Below are positions 17,501 to 27,053 of a stretch of DNA of 64,000 bases, piece after piece. Position numbers and translations under genes: made by a program. The notes under the pieces were generated by a model. The model did no database searches. It was not told where the DNA came from and worked only from the letters and a program-made list of their open reading frames with translations. Origin of the DNA: Lachnospiraceae bacterium P6B14 (GTDB lineage Bacteria; Bacillota; Clostridia; Lachnospirales; Lachnospiraceae). The first letter of the stretch is position 1. Each line of letters begins with the position of its first letter. The stretch covers positions 62,001 through 126,000 of the forward strand of contig JHWZ01000005.1 in NCBI GenBank assembly GCA_000687695.1, written 5' to 3'.

Positions 17501-17778
17501 TACCTGCAGAGCATGTAAAGAAGCTGTATGAGGGACGCCCGAATACACGCGATATGATCACGAACGGCGAAGTGGATCTGGTCATCAACTCACCTGTCGG
17601 AAAAGACAGCGTACATGACGACAGCTACTTAAGAAAGGCAGCCGTAAAGGCCAAGATCCCATATCTGACCACGATGGCTGCAGCGAGAGCCTCGGCAGAG
17701 GGTATCCGTTATATCAAGGAGCACGGAAACGGCGAGCTTTCATCACTTCAGGAGTTGCATGCTTCGATAAAAAGATAA
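14557..17778 (+). CDS. carB: Carbamoyl-phosphate synthase large subunit
   Basis: A 1073-residue protein, the normal length for the family. It joins ammonia from the small subunit, bicarbonate and two ATP to make carbamoyl phosphate for arginine and pyrimidine synthesis. Two homologous ATP-grasp halves are visible, each opening with a nucleotide-binding motif ([21 protein letters not shown] and [21 protein letters not shown]). Arg/Asn-rich metal-binding segments [18 protein letters not shown] and [15 protein letters not shown] are present. The C-terminal regulatory MGS domain is complete. carA is not adjacent. GGGGG precedes the ATG. It ends at a terminator. Confidence 0.97.
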   Translation: [1073 protein letters not shown]

Positions 17779-17799
17779 AGAAAAGATAAGCAGAAAAAT

Positions 17800-17838
17800 A
17801 GCCCGAACCGGATCATAAACCGAGTCGGGCTGTTTTTT
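17800..17838. terminator. Terminator between carB and the ligase gene
   Basis: AGCCCGA (17800-17806) pairs with TCGGGCT (17825-17831), followed by GTTTTTTTA. It serves carB on the plus strand. An A-rich stretch on its left gives a T-rich tail for the minus strand, so it may serve both genes. Confidence 0.85.
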
Positions 17839-19814
17839 TATGCTTCAGATTTCTTACACATCGCTTCGGCTGCATATCCGCATCCGAGCATGATCCAGAA
17901 TATGGCAGCGGAGGTGATGGTCGAATCGTTCGCGAGACCGACTACCATATAGCCTGTAGTGGCCACCGCTGATACGATCACGAAGCTGTGAGGATCGAGT
18001 CCCTTGCCGGGAGTCGATCTGTTTTTGCCGCAGCACAGACGGAACGCTCGCACGATGAAAAGTCCGTAAAGGAACAACAGAGCCAACAGTGCGATGAGAC
18101 CGTCCTGCACCCAGATCTGCAGGTACATGTTATGAGGTTTTGTGACGGTCTGTGTTTCGTATCCCATGTAGCGCTTTCCGACGTAGTCATCGTTCGGGAA
18201 CTCATATACGAAGTTGTCACGACCGACGCCGAGGATCAGATGATCCGTAAGCATCGGGAACGTCCTCGACCAGATGTAACCTCGTCTGGAACCGAAATGA
18301 TAGTTCCCGGAGAATCCGATCTTTTCGATAGGATCGAGCGTATCAAGTCTTCCGAAATCATTGTAGATCATAAGCTTGCCGTCTACATCCGTAAATCTCC
18401 ATTCATAATGCCAGTCCTTGAAACAGAGGTAGTTGATGAAGCCCACACTGTCTTCGGTGACTGCATTTTCCTTTCCGGTGACACGTTTGTATTCCTCATT
18501 ATATACGGCAAGCTTGTTGGCATCAGGCTGTATGGTCACACCGGAGATAACGAACGGGTGATAACCGTCCTGTGATATGGTAAGCGAGTTTTCATCCTCG
18601 TTCTTTGTTGTATTTATCGGATTGCCGGCCTCGTCAGTGATGGATATGAGTGACTCGATAGAGGTACGTCCCCAGTCGGATCCGTTCGTTTTGCTTGTAT
18701 CCAGAGTAGCTATGATGGTCTTTCCGTCATCCTGATGGATGTTTAGGGATGAGTCGGTGCAGTCCATCGATTCAACGTAGTATTCCTCGCCACCTCTTAA
18801 GAGCTTTCCGATAAAGCCGGGGTAGAGAGTGACGAGCAGCAAGACTCCGATCACACATGAGCCAAGGAAAATGAAAGCAAGTGGCTTGGCTTTTTTGAGA
18901 ATGGGGATGATAAGGATAGTCAGAAGTATAACGCCGACTGCTATTCCCACGATACCCGTACGTGATCTCGATGCCAAAAGAGTCACCACCATAAGTCCGA
19001 CGGATGCTGCCGCGAGCAGTCTTCTGACGAGCTTCTCGCCGCGTACTATAAGATATGCACAGTACGGGATAACGAGCGCCGCGTATGTGCCGACGTAGTT
19101 CGGGTTGTACAGCGTCACGTAGCTCATACCCACGTCGAAGTTCAGCTTCACGTGGAAGTTTGAAAGATCCATCTGGTCTACGAGCTCCTGAGTGAGGATG
19201 ATCTTTGCCCAGTCACTTTGGATCCAGTCGATGCCGAGTGCCTGAAACGTTCCCAATATGCCGACGATTATCGAACCGACCAGGATCACGTCCAATATGA
19301 ACGTGAGAAGCTCCTTTGTCCTGAGAAATCCGAAGGCGATGTAGAAGCAAAGTATATAGGTGAGGACCACAAACCAGCCCTCAAACTGTTCATATCCTCC
19401 GAAAAATGCCACGGAAGTATGCTTTGACAGTATTGCCGAGAGGAGTGAGAACAGTCCGAATATACCTATCGCGACGGTCGGGGCGACGGTCTTTTTCTCC
19501 TTTAAAAAATCATTCTTCCCGTAAGGGAGCAGATAACAGAGACTGAAAAGGATGATGACGCCTATCAGTCTAAGGAAAAATGACTTGTAATATAGGAAGA
19601 AATCATAAAGCTTTCCGCCTACCGAGAACCACGGGTTCGTCTCGAGACCGCATACATATACGTGTATCACGGTGATCAGCGGCACGACCGCGATTGTGAG
19701 TATCAGCGGGATGAGCCACCATGTGAAGGTCCTGCTTTTGGCAGGCGCATTGTTCGCGGTATTTTTATTTGTATTCTTTTTAATATTCTTCGGTTTTGAA
19801 CTCATGGTTATCAT
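17838..19814 (-). CDS. O-antigen ligase-like polymerase (Wzy/WaaL family)
   Basis: A 658-residue multi-pass membrane protein with about a dozen hydrophobic helices. A central extracytoplasmic domain of about 180 residues (near 340-520) interrupts them. RGYIWSRTFPMLTDHLILGVGRDNF and KPHNMYLQIWVQDGLIALLALL resemble the periplasmic loop of O-antigen ligases, with the conserved HN. Such proteins polymerise or transfer lipid-linked sugar chains; in a Gram-positive it could serve a capsule or secondary wall polymer. Two close ATGs (19814, 19805) compete, with AAAGGA three or twelve bases away; I keep the first. Basic, Asn/Lys-rich N-terminus. Confidence 0.75.
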   Translation of the reverse strand: MITMSSKPKNIKKNTNKNTANNAPAKSRTFTWWLIPLILTIAVVPLITVIHVYVCGLETNPWFSVGGKLYDFFLYYKSFFLRLIGVIILFSLCYLLPYGKNDFLKEKKTVAPTVAIGIFGLFSLLSAILSKHTSVAFFGGYEQFEGWFVVLTYILCFYIAFGFLRTKELLTFILDVILVGSIIVGILGTFQALGIDWIQSDWAKIILTQELVDQMDLSNFHVKLNFDVGMSYVTLYNPNYVGTYAALVIPYCAYLIVRGEKLVRRLLAAASVGLMVVTLLASRSRTGIVGIAVGVILLTILIIPILKKAKPLAFIFLGSCVIGVLLLVTLYPGFIGKLLRGGEEYYVESMDCTDSSLNIHQDDGKTIIATLDTSKTNGSDWGRTSIESLISITDEAGNPINTTKNEDENSLTISQDGYHPFVISGVTIQPDANKLAVYNEEYKRVTGKENAVTEDSVGFINYLCFKDWHYEWRFTDVDGKLMIYNDFGRLDTLDPIEKIGFSGNYHFGSRRGYIWSRTFPMLTDHLILGVGRDNFVYEFPNDDYVGKRYMGYETQTVTKPHNMYLQIWVQDGLIALLALLFLYGLFIVRAFRLCCGKNRSTPGKGLDPHSFVIVSAVATTGYMVVGLANDSTITSAAIFWIMLGCGYAAEAMCKKSEA

Positions 19815-19844
19815 ATGTCCTTTCGGGTAAAGTTAACAAAGATG

Positions 19845-19874
19845 ATTATACTCCATGAGGGCTGTCTAAGTCAA
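19845..19874 (-). promoter_or_regulatory. Sigma-A promoter of the ligase gene
   Basis: On the minus strand TTGACT (complement of 19869-19874), 18 bp, TATAAT (complement of 19845-19850). Its -35 box is 10 bp from that of the divergent kinase-like gene, so the two may compete. Confidence 0.72.
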
Positions 19875-19884
19875 TAGATTTACC

Positions 19885-19913
19885 TTGCGCGAAAGCTTAA
19901 TTTGGTGTATAAT
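19885..19913 (+). promoter_or_regulatory. Sigma-A promoter of the cytidylate-kinase-like/gltX group
   Basis: TTGCGC (19885-19890), 17 bp, TATAAT (19908-19913). The -35 box coincides with a TTG opening the longest frame, which rules out that start. Confidence 0.72.
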
Positions 19914-19971
19914 AAAGCCTGAAGTACACATCAGTACATATGCGCTGTGGCGCTTGAACGAGGAGAGGTAT

Positions 19972-20592
19972 ATGAACAAAGTTATAACGATCAACAGACA
20001 ATACGGCAGCGGCGGACGTGAGATAGGGCGCAAGCTCGCGGAGATCTACGATATCCCGTTCTATGATAACGAGATCATAAGCCGTGCCGCGAAGGAGAGC
20101 GGATTCGCCGAGGCTGCCTTTGAGAATGCCGAAGAAAAGGCGACGAACAGCCTTCTGTATCAGATTGCGATGGGCATGAACATCTTTACCGCGCAGGAGA
20201 TCGGCTATGCGGGGTTGTCGCTCGATGACCGTATTTATCTGGCTCAGGCAAACGTGGTGCGCAAGGTGGCGGAGAGCGGCCCGTGCGTCATCGTAGGCCG
20301 TTGCGCCGATCATATCCTCAGAGAGCGCGAGGATTTGATAAATCTGTTCATATTCGCATCGGTGGATTTTCGTATCCATCGTTCCATAGAGATCGATATG
20401 CTTCCGCAAGCCCGTGCAGCTGAGATAGTTCTGAAAAAGGACAAGACACGCGCAAACTACTACAAGTATCACGTGGGTGAGCGCTGGGATAATGTCCTTA
20501 ACTACGATCTTTCCATAAGGAGTGACCTGGCCGGTATCGACGGCACGGTCGCTGCTCTGAAGGCATATCTGGATGCCCTGGATTCGGTATGA
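19972..20592 (+). CDS. Cytidylate kinase-like family protein
   Basis: A 206-residue cytoplasmic protein. The N-terminus VITINRQYGSGGREIGRKLA holds a P-loop variant (GSGGREIG) typical of the cytidylate-kinase-like family found next to unrelated genes in many Firmicutes. VIVGRCADHIL and a late LDLSIRSD-like segment (YDLSIRSDLAG) also fit. It is not the standard cmk: the CMP-binding insert is short, so the true phosphate acceptor is unknown. The start at 19972 follows GAGGAGAGG. gltX follows 54 bp downstream with no terminator. Confidence 0.8.
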   Translation: MNKVITINRQYGSGGREIGRKLAEIYDIPFYDNEIISRAAKESGFAEAAFENAEEKATNSLLYQIAMGMNIFTAQEIGYAGLSLDDRIYLAQANVVRKVAESGPCVIVGRCADHILREREDLINLFIFASVDFRIHRSIEIDMLPQARAAEIVLKKDKTRANYYKYHVGERWDNVLNYDLSIRSDLAGIDGTVAALKAYLDALDSV

Positions 20593-20646
20593 TCCGGGTC
20601 CGGTACATTTTTATTTTCGCATAACATAGACAGGAGAATACATATC

Positions 20647-22116
20647 ATGAGTAACAAAATCAGAACACGTTTTGCGCCGAGTCCCACGGGAAGAATGCAC
20701 GTCGGGAACCTGCGCACGGCACTTTACGCCTATCTGATCGCAAAGCACGAGGGAGGAGATTTCCTGCTTCGTATCGAGGATACAGACCAGGAGCGGTTCG
20801 TCGAGGGTGCGGTCGAGCTTATCAACAGGACCATGGCCAAGGCAGGACTCGATCATGATGAGGGACCGGACAAGGACGGCGGAGTCGGCCCTTATGTTCA
20901 GAGTGAGCGAGTGGAGACGGGCGTATATATGAAATATGCAAAGGAACTCGTGGAGAAGGGAGAGGCTTACTACTGCTTCTGTACGAAGGAGAGACTTGAA
21001 AAACTCCATGAGGACGCCAAGGCGCGCGGAGAGGACGCGGCGAAGTATGACAAGCACTGCCTCTCGCTTTCAAAAGAAGAAATAGAGAAAAATCTCGCGG
21101 ACGGCGTTCCTTATGTCATCAGACAGAATAATCCTACAGAGGGTGAGACGTCCTTTGATGATGTGATCTACGGAACCATCACCGCTCCGAACGCGGAGCT
21201 CGATGATATGGTGCTGATAAAGTCCGACGGGTATCCCACATATAACTTTGCAAACGTGGTCGATGACCATCTGATGGGCATCACACATGTGGTCAGAGGA
21301 AATGAGTACCTGTCCTCGGCGCCGAAGTACAACCGTCTTTATCAGGCGTTCGGATGGGACATCCCGGTTTACATTCACTGCCCGACGATCACTGATGAGG
21401 AGCACAAGAAGCTTTCAAAGAGATCGGGAGCATCATCATTTGAGGATCTGATGGAGCTGGGATTTTTGCCGGAGGCAGTGGTGAACTATGTGGCACTGCT
21501 CGGCTGGTCGCCTGACAGCGATCAGGAGATATACTCACTTTCTGAGCTTGTTAAGGTATTTGATTACAAGAGGATCAACAAATCTCCTGCGGTCTTTGAC
21601 ATGACGAAGCTCCGCTGGATGAATGGCGAGTATATCAAGGCGATGGATGACGAGACCTACTATGAGTACGCGATGCCGGTGATCGATGAGGTCATCAAAA
21701 AGGACATGGACAAGCGTACCATCGCAGACCTCGTAAAGACGAGAATAGAGGTATTTCCGGACATCAAAGAGAAGATTGACTTCTTTGAGGAGTTGCCTGA
21801 CTACTCTACAGAGATGTATACACACAAGAAAATGAAGACCAATTCCGAGAACTCACTGGCGGCGTTAAATGAGATGTTGCCTGAGCTCGAGGCGGTCACC
21901 GATTGGGGACATGATTCGATCGAGAAGGTTGCCATGGATTATGTGGCGGCGCACGAGTGCAAAAACGGACAGGCGCTCTGGCCGCTGAGGACAGCTGTGT
22001 CCGGCAAACAGATGACACCGGGAGGTGCGTACGAGATCATGGAGATCCTCGGGAAGGAAGAATCGTTAACCCGCATCAGAGAGGGGATCAAAAAGTTAAG
22101 TGCAGCAGTCGAATGA
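20647..22116 (+). CDS. gltX: Glutamyl-tRNA synthetase
   Basis: A 489-residue class I aminoacyl-tRNA synthetase that charges tRNA-Glu, and in many Firmicutes also tRNA-Gln for later amidation. [15 protein letters not shown] near the start holds the HIGH-type motif (HVGN) and KKLSKRSG is the KMSKS loop. The length is normal. AGGAG precedes the ATG. The last 17 bases overlap the start of the helicase gene, which suggests translational coupling. Confidence 0.96.
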   Translation: MSNKIRTRFAPSPTGRMHVGNLRTALYAYLIAKHEGGDFLLRIEDTDQERFVEGAVELINRTMAKAGLDHDEGPDKDGGVGPYVQSERVETGVYMKYAKELVEKGEAYYCFCTKERLEKLHEDAKARGEDAAKYDKHCLSLSKEEIEKNLADGVPYVIRQNNPTEGETSFDDVIYGTITAPNAELDDMVLIKSDGYPTYNFANVVDDHLMGITHVVRGNEYLSSAPKYNRLYQAFGWDIPVYIHCPTITDEEHKKLSKRSGASSFEDLMELGFLPEAVVNYVALLGWSPDSDQEIYSLSELVKVFDYKRINKSPAVFDMTKLRWMNGEYIKAMDDETYYEYAMPVIDEVIKKDMDKRTIADLVKTRIEVFPDIKEKIDFFEELPDYSTEMYTHKKMKTNSENSLAALNEMLPELEAVTDWGHDSIEKVAMDYVAAHECKNGQALWPLRTAVSGKQMTPGGAYEIMEILGKEESLTRIREGIKKLSAAVE

Positions 22117-23962
22117 GGCACAGTTTGAGGCCATCCATCATGGCGAAGGACCTATGATGGTTTTGGCCGGGCCCGGTGCCGGGAAAACATTTGTCATAAC
22201 AAACCGTGTTGCGTATTTGATCACGGAGCTAAAGGTGCCACCGGAAGAGATTCTGGTGGTTACTTTTTCACGTGCAGCAGCGGAGGAGATGAAGGAGCGT
22301 TTCGATGCGCTCACGAATTATTCCTGTTCCGGCGTTCGGTTCGGGACATTTCATTCTGTATTCTTTGAGATTCTGAAGAAGGCTTATCACTATGAGGCGA
22401 AGGACATAGTCACTGACAGCCTCAAGTTCCGGTTTATATCAGAGGCACTTACCGACTCCGGCTTTGAAGTAGAGGACAGGCAGGAGTTTTTGGAGGCCCT
22501 TGAAAAAGAGATATCAAAGGTCAAGGGTGACGGGATTGACGTGGAGAACTACTACTCGGCGTCGTGTCCTGATGAGGTCTTTCGGAGTATATTCAGGGGA
22601 TACAGGGACAGACTGCTGAAGCACAGAGCCCTTGATTTCGACGATATGGTGGTCTATACGTATGAGCTTTTGACAAAAAGGCACGATATCCTGCGGGCAT
22701 GGCAGGAGAGGTTCAAATACGTGCTTATCGATGAGTTCCAGGATATAAACAGGCTGCAGTATGAGAATATCAGGATGCTGGCGGCGCCGCAGAACAATAT
22801 CTTTATCGTGGGTGACGATGACCAGTCGATATACGGCTTCCGCGGGGCGAGACCGGATATCATGCTGAGCTTCCCGGAGCAGTATCCGGAGGCGAAACGT
22901 GTGACTCTGCGGATCAATTACAGGTGCTCACCGCACATCCTTGAGGCGGCGGGTAGGCTTATCGGGCACAATTCAAAAAGGTACAAAAAGGATATCGAGG
23001 CTCTCGATCGTGAGACGGAGCCCGTGAGGATGAAGTATTACACGGATCTCGCGTCTGAGGCCGAGGGGGTATGTGAGCATATCAGGACATATATGGGGCT
23101 CGGGATCAGACCGGAGCAGATTGCGGTTTTGTTCAGGACGAATCTCCAGATGAGGACGATAGCCGGAAAGCTGATGGATCACAATATCCCGTTCCGTATG
23201 AAGGAGGCGATCCCGAACCTGTTTAAAAGCTTTCTCGCAAAGGATATCATCGCGTATCTGCAGATAGCAAGCGGTGATGATTCGAGGGAAACCTTTTTGC
23301 AGATCATGAACAGACCGCTCAGGTATATCAGCAGAAAAGCGCTTGATAAACCTGAGATTGATTTCCGCGAGATCAGGGATTATTATATGAGGCAGAAGCA
23401 GCATTGGATGATAGAAAGGATACAAACCCTCGAAAAAGATATAAACTCCTTACGAAAAATGACACCGCTCACCGCAATCCATTATATTCGTAAGCAGATC
23501 GGGTACGAGGACTTTTTGAAAGAAAGAGCCGCTGAGCGCGGTGTAAAGCCCGATGACTGGTTCGAGACTCTCGAGGAAATCGAGGAGTCCGCTACGGGTA
23601 TGATGTCCATCAGGGAGTGGCTTGAATACGTGGAGAGCTACGGTGAGGAGCTCGAAAAAATGCAGAATGAGGATAAGCAGGATGTGCCCGAGGGCGTGGA
23701 ACTCATGACCATGCATGGGGCAAAGGGGCTTGAGTTCGATGTAGTCTTTATCCCGACCGTAAATGAAGGAGTGTGCCCGTACAGAAAGGCATCACTTGCT
23801 CCTGAGATAGAGGAGGAGAGGCGAATGCTCTACGTGGCGATGACCAGAGCGGGGTATCACCTCCACATGTCGTACGTGGGCAGACGATTCAATAAAAAAG
23901 CAGAGCCGTCCAGGTTTATCGCGGAGATAGATCCTGACGGCAGAAATCGAAGCGAGTCGTAA
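22100..23962 (+). CDS. UvrD/PcrA-type superfamily 1 DNA helicase
   Basis: A 620-residue ATP-dependent helicase. In order: Q-motif region ([12 protein letters not shown]), Walker A AGPGAGKT at 23-30, [13 protein letters not shown] (Ia), LIDEFQD (II), [13 protein letters not shown] (III), RINYRC (IV), [13 protein letters not shown] (V) and [10 protein letters not shown] (VI). It is shorter than PcrA and lacks a C-terminal Tudor-like tail. The GTG start lies inside gltX, which keeps the Q motif in frame. A role in repair or recombination is inferred. It converges on another helicase gene with only nine bases between the stops. Confidence 0.92.
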   Translation: MQQSNEAQFEAIHHGEGPMMVLAGPGAGKTFVITNRVAYLITELKVPPEEILVVTFSRAAAEEMKERFDALTNYSCSGVRFGTFHSVFFEILKKAYHYEAKDIVTDSLKFRFISEALTDSGFEVEDRQEFLEALEKEISKVKGDGIDVENYYSASCPDEVFRSIFRGYRDRLLKHRALDFDDMVVYTYELLTKRHDILRAWQERFKYVLIDEFQDINRLQYENIRMLAAPQNNIFIVGDDDQSIYGFRGARPDIMLSFPEQYPEAKRVTLRINYRCSPHILEAAGRLIGHNSKRYKKDIEALDRETEPVRMKYYTDLASEAEGVCEHIRTYMGLGIRPEQIAVLFRTNLQMRTIAGKLMDHNIPFRMKEAIPNLFKSFLAKDIIAYLQIASGDDSRETFLQIMNRPLRYISRKALDKPEIDFREIRDYYMRQKQHWMIERIQTLEKDINSLRKMTPLTAIHYIRKQIGYEDFLKERAAERGVKPDDWFETLEEIEESATGMMSIREWLEYVESYGEELEKMQNEDKQDVPEGVELMTMHGAKGLEFDVVFIPTVNEGVCPYRKASLAPEIEEERRMLYVAMTRAGYHLHMSYVGRRFNKKAEPSRFIAEIDPDGRNRSES

Positions 23963-23971
23963 GAGGCCATG

Positions 23972-26383
23972 TCAGCCTGCGGTATCATCGCCCCAGAATG
24001 AATCAAGTGCATCATTAAGTGTATCAATAGTTACGGTTTCATGGGAGTTCCATTCTCTGGGGAACTCCTTCATATATTCCTGACGTAAAAATCTATCGTC
24101 CAAAAGCAGGACTACACCTCTGTCCTCGGAAGTTCTTATCACGCGGCCGCCCGCCTGGAAAACCTTGCCGAGTCCCGGATAGAGGTAGGCGTAGTCGAAG
24201 CCGTTCCCTTTTTTCTCATCAAAATATCTTCTGAACAGCTCCCTCTCATCGCAGACCATGGGAAGTCCCGTGCCGACGATGGCAGCGCCGATCAGGCGGT
24301 CGCCCGTCAGGTCTATCCCCTCCGAGAATATCCCGCCCATCACGCAGAGTCCGACCACGTTGTCGGAGTCAAAGGCAGCCAGAAAATCCTCGCGCTCCTG
24401 TTCCCTCATGCTCCGCCCCTGAGTGAGCAGAGTGATGTCATCAGGCAGGTCGATGAACGTAGCCACATCTTCCATAAATTTATATGAAGGAAAGAATACA
24501 AGATAGTTTCCCCTCTTTGCGGTAACGAAGCGCTCTATATAGGTCGCGATCCGCTCGTACATCTTCGGGCCGCGGCTTTTGTACAGGCTGGTCACATCCC
24601 GGGCTATGAGGATCAGACGCTGATCATCGGTGAAAGATGATCTGGCGTAGACCGCGTCGTCATCCGGATCACCGCCGAGCTGCTCCTTGTAGTAGCGGAT
24701 AGGGAGCAGAGTCGCCGAGAAAAATATCCCGGCTCTCGCCCTGTCGCATACCTCACGAAGTCTCGTTGACGGATCCATGCACTGAAGAGTTACGCGGAAG
24801 TTTCCATCCGAATCATAGTTCGCGTAGGTCATATAATGATCATCATACTCCTCCCACACGACTATGGCTCTTCTTACATTAAAGTAAAACTCCAAAAAAA
24901 GATCTCTGTCCGGGAGAACCGGATTCTCTGCAGCCATAAGCTCGTAGTTTGCTACCACTCTTAGGAGCTTGAAGCCGATGGATGAAAAATCCTCCACCTC
25001 AAGAAACGGATCACACTGTCTTTTTAATTCGAGCAGAGCCCTGTTCACGCTTTCGACAGAGCTTATAAACTGTCTCAAAGAGTACACCGCATCAGGTCGG
25101 CGTTCTTTTTTTAACATGGCCTTGGCAGACCTCGCCACAGCCAGAAAGTCTTCCTTAACTATGGTCGCCGAGTACATCTCGCGACCGCGCTCGACCAGGT
25201 TGTGCGCCTCATCTATAAGAAGGACCATGCGGCCCTTTTTCTGCGGACTGAAGAAACGTCTCAGATAAACATTCGGATCAAATACGTAGTTATAGTCTCC
25301 TATGACCGCGTCAGCGAACAGCGCTGCATCCAGACTCAGCTCAAACGGACACACCATATGCCTGTCGGCGTACGTGATCACGATGTCGCGCGATATGCCG
25401 GTCTCGTGGGTGAGCAGGTCATAAAGAGCGTCGTTAACCCTGTCAAAATGTCCCTTCGCGCGGGGGCAGGTAGCAGGATCGCAGGCGGGCTTGTCAAGTA
25501 TGCAGAGCTTTTCCTTCGCGGTGAGAGTGATGGGCTTGAAGCAGGCGTCATCACCCACCGAGTCCTTCAAAAGACTGAAGCAATCCTCTGCGACCGTCCT
25601 TGTGATAGTCTTTGCCGTCAGGTAGAATATGCGGTCTATGAGCCCCTCGCCCATGGCTTTTATGGAAGGAAAGACCGTGGTTATCGTTTTACCGACGCCT
25701 GTGGGCGCCTCTATAAAAAGTCTTTTGCCTTCGTTTATTTTTTGATAAGTAAAAGCGGTCAGATCGTCCTGGCCGGGTCTGTACGGGAAAGGAAAGTCCA
25801 TTTTTTCGATGGAGTCGGATCTTTTTTTTGCCCAGTCAAACTCATACACCGCCCATGGCTTGTAGCTTTCGATCAGGTCAAAAAACCATTTGGTGATCTC
25901 ATCGGAGGTAACGGTTTCCTTAAATCGCTTTATCCTCTCATTTTCCATGTTGCAGTAGGTGATCTGTACGTCGATCTCATCGAGCCCCTCATCAGTCGTC
26001 ACCATATAAGCATAACACTTGGCCTGTGCCAGATGGACGGGATCAGGCTCCTCGAGCTCGGCCAGATCCTTATATACACCCTTTATCTCATCGATAAGAA
26101 CTATGTCATCATCGCGGAAAATCCCGTCAGCCCTGCCCTCGACGGTGAGCGTAAACTCCTCCTTAGTTTCCGGTGAGGAGATATTTACGCACGTAAATAA
26201 AGGGACCTCGGCCTCATAACCGATGCCCATGGAGGATTGGATCTTGCGATGAATACGGCTGCCCTCCTGCATAGCCTCGAGGTTCTGTACCCCGGTGCCG
26301 GTGGAGCTTAGGTCTCCCGAACGCAGGATGAACTCAACCAGATTTCTTACAGATATCTTGACTACTTGTGTTTCTTCGTTCAT
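23972..26383 (-). CDS. XPD/DinG-like helicase fused to PD-(D/E)XK nuclease domain
   Basis: An 803-residue protein. Residues 1-200 look like a PD-(D/E)XK nuclease of the Cas4/RecB type: VEGRADGIFRDDDIVLIDEIKG carries the Asp and the Glu-x-Lys of the active site. The rest is a superfamily 2 helicase of the Rad3/XPD group: Walker A APTGVGKT, DEAHNLVE, and a C-terminal GGIFSEGIDL and QAGGRVIRT. Cysteines in KLCILDKPACDPATCP fit the XPD iron-sulfur cluster. It probably unwinds and trims DNA in repair. The start at 26383 fits the promoter position, giving an mRNA with almost no leader; an in-frame ATG at 26440 lies upstream of the promoter. Confidence 0.85.
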   Translation of the reverse strand: MNEETQVVKISVRNLVEFILRSGDLSSTGTGVQNLEAMQEGSRIHRKIQSSMGIGYEAEVPLFTCVNISSPETKEEFTLTVEGRADGIFRDDDIVLIDEIKGVYKDLAELEEPDPVHLAQAKCYAYMVTTDEGLDEIDVQITYCNMENERIKRFKETVTSDEITKWFFDLIESYKPWAVYEFDWAKKRSDSIEKMDFPFPYRPGQDDLTAFTYQKINEGKRLFIEAPTGVGKTITTVFPSIKAMGEGLIDRIFYLTAKTITRTVAEDCFSLLKDSVGDDACFKPITLTAKEKLCILDKPACDPATCPRAKGHFDRVNDALYDLLTHETGISRDIVITYADRHMVCPFELSLDAALFADAVIGDYNYVFDPNVYLRRFFSPQKKGRMVLLIDEAHNLVERGREMYSATIVKEDFLAVARSAKAMLKKERRPDAVYSLRQFISSVESVNRALLELKRQCDPFLEVEDFSSIGFKLLRVVANYELMAAENPVLPDRDLFLEFYFNVRRAIVVWEEYDDHYMTYANYDSDGNFRVTLQCMDPSTRLREVCDRARAGIFFSATLLPIRYYKEQLGGDPDDDAVYARSSFTDDQRLILIARDVTSLYKSRGPKMYERIATYIERFVTAKRGNYLVFFPSYKFMEDVATFIDLPDDITLLTQGRSMREQEREDFLAAFDSDNVVGLCVMGGIFSEGIDLTGDRLIGAAIVGTGLPMVCDERELFRRYFDEKKGNGFDYAYLYPGLGKVFQAGGRVIRTSEDRGVVLLLDDRFLRQEYMKEFPREWNSHETVTIDTLNDALDSFWGDDTAG

Positions 26384-26390
26384 ACTATGG

Positions 26391-26419
26391 ATTATAAACT
26401 TTTTTAAAAATGTTTGCAA
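26391..26419 (-). promoter_or_regulatory. Promoter giving a leaderless helicase mRNA
   Basis: On the minus strand TTGCAA (complement of 26414-26419), 17 bp, TATAAT (complement of 26391-26396). Only seven bases separate TATAAT from the ATG at 26383, so transcription should start one base before the start codon. No ribosome binding site is present. Confidence 0.65.
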
Positions 26420-26448
26420 CACTTTGCATATAAGCTGCATCTTATAGA

Positions 26449-26476
26449 TGAACCAAGCGGGAAGGACACCCGGAAT
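26449..26476 (+). promoter_or_regulatory. Possible ECF-type promoter
   Basis: TGAACC (26449-26454), 16 bp, CGGAAT (26471-26476) resembles the AAC-type -35 and CG-containing -10 of ECF sigma promoters. ECF genes often control themselves. The match is weak and based on spacing and the AAC core only. Confidence 0.3.
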
Positions 26477-26520
26477 GATAACCGCAGATCCTTCACATCG
26501 CTTCAGAAAGGAGGGTTTTT

Positions 26521-27033
26521 ATGACCGATATGGAATGGGCATTGGTCTCGCAGGCAAAGAAAGGGGACGCCCACGCTTTTGCACTGCTGTATGAAAAATA
26601 CTACAAAGACCTTTACCGGTTTGCACTGTGTTATCTGAAAAATACCGCGCAGGCAGAGGACGCAGTGAGCCAGGCCGTATTAAAAGCATACGAAAAATTG
26701 CCGAATCTTCAGAAAGAAACATCTTTTAAAAGTTGGTTGTTCCAGATAACAGCAAATGAATGCAAGATGCTTTTCAGAAATAACAAAGAGGTTTCACTTC
26801 CTGAGGACTTCGAACAGCAGACTACAGAGGAGGGCTACTCAGAGCCCGAGATAGATGATCTGTTGCAGGTACTGAATGATGATGAAAGAATGGTGATCAC
26901 GCTGAGCGTGTTCTCAGGCTACAGATCCACGGAGATATCGAGGATGCTGACCATGAGACCAGGGACAGTGAGATCGTTAAAGAGCAGGGCGCTTGACAAG
27001 CTTCGCACAGCCATGGCACCTGCGATGAGTTAA
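26521..27033 (+). CDS. ECF-type RNA polymerase sigma factor
   Basis: A 170-residue sigma-70 family factor of the extracytoplasmic group. Region 2 is seen at about 8-75 (FALLYEKYYKDLYRFALCYLKNTAQAEDAVSQAVLKAYEKL) and region 4 at about 112-165, with the helix-turn-helix STEISRMLTMRPGTVRSLKSRALDKLR. Regions 1.1 and 3 are absent, as expected. AAAGGAGGG precedes the ATG. The next gene, 20 bp downstream, has a cytoplasmic N-terminus and one membrane helix, so it is a good candidate for the anti-sigma partner. Confidence 0.92.
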   Translation: MTDMEWALVSQAKKGDAHAFALLYEKYYKDLYRFALCYLKNTAQAEDAVSQAVLKAYEKLPNLQKETSFKSWLFQITANECKMLFRNNKEVSLPEDFEQQTTEEGYSEPEIDDLLQVLNDDERMVITLSVFSGYRSTEISRMLTMRPGTVRSLKSRALDKLRTAMAPAMS

Positions 27034-27053
27034 GAAAGGAAGGAGGTAGAAAA

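Noticed and set aside
19885-19971. TTG start for the cytidylate-kinase-like gene
   Set aside because: The TTG is the -35 box and a good ribosome binding site precedes 19972.
25202-26176. 324-residue plus-strand ORF
   Set aside because: It is antisense to the helicase gene, which has clear conserved motifs; no ribosome binding site or known domain.
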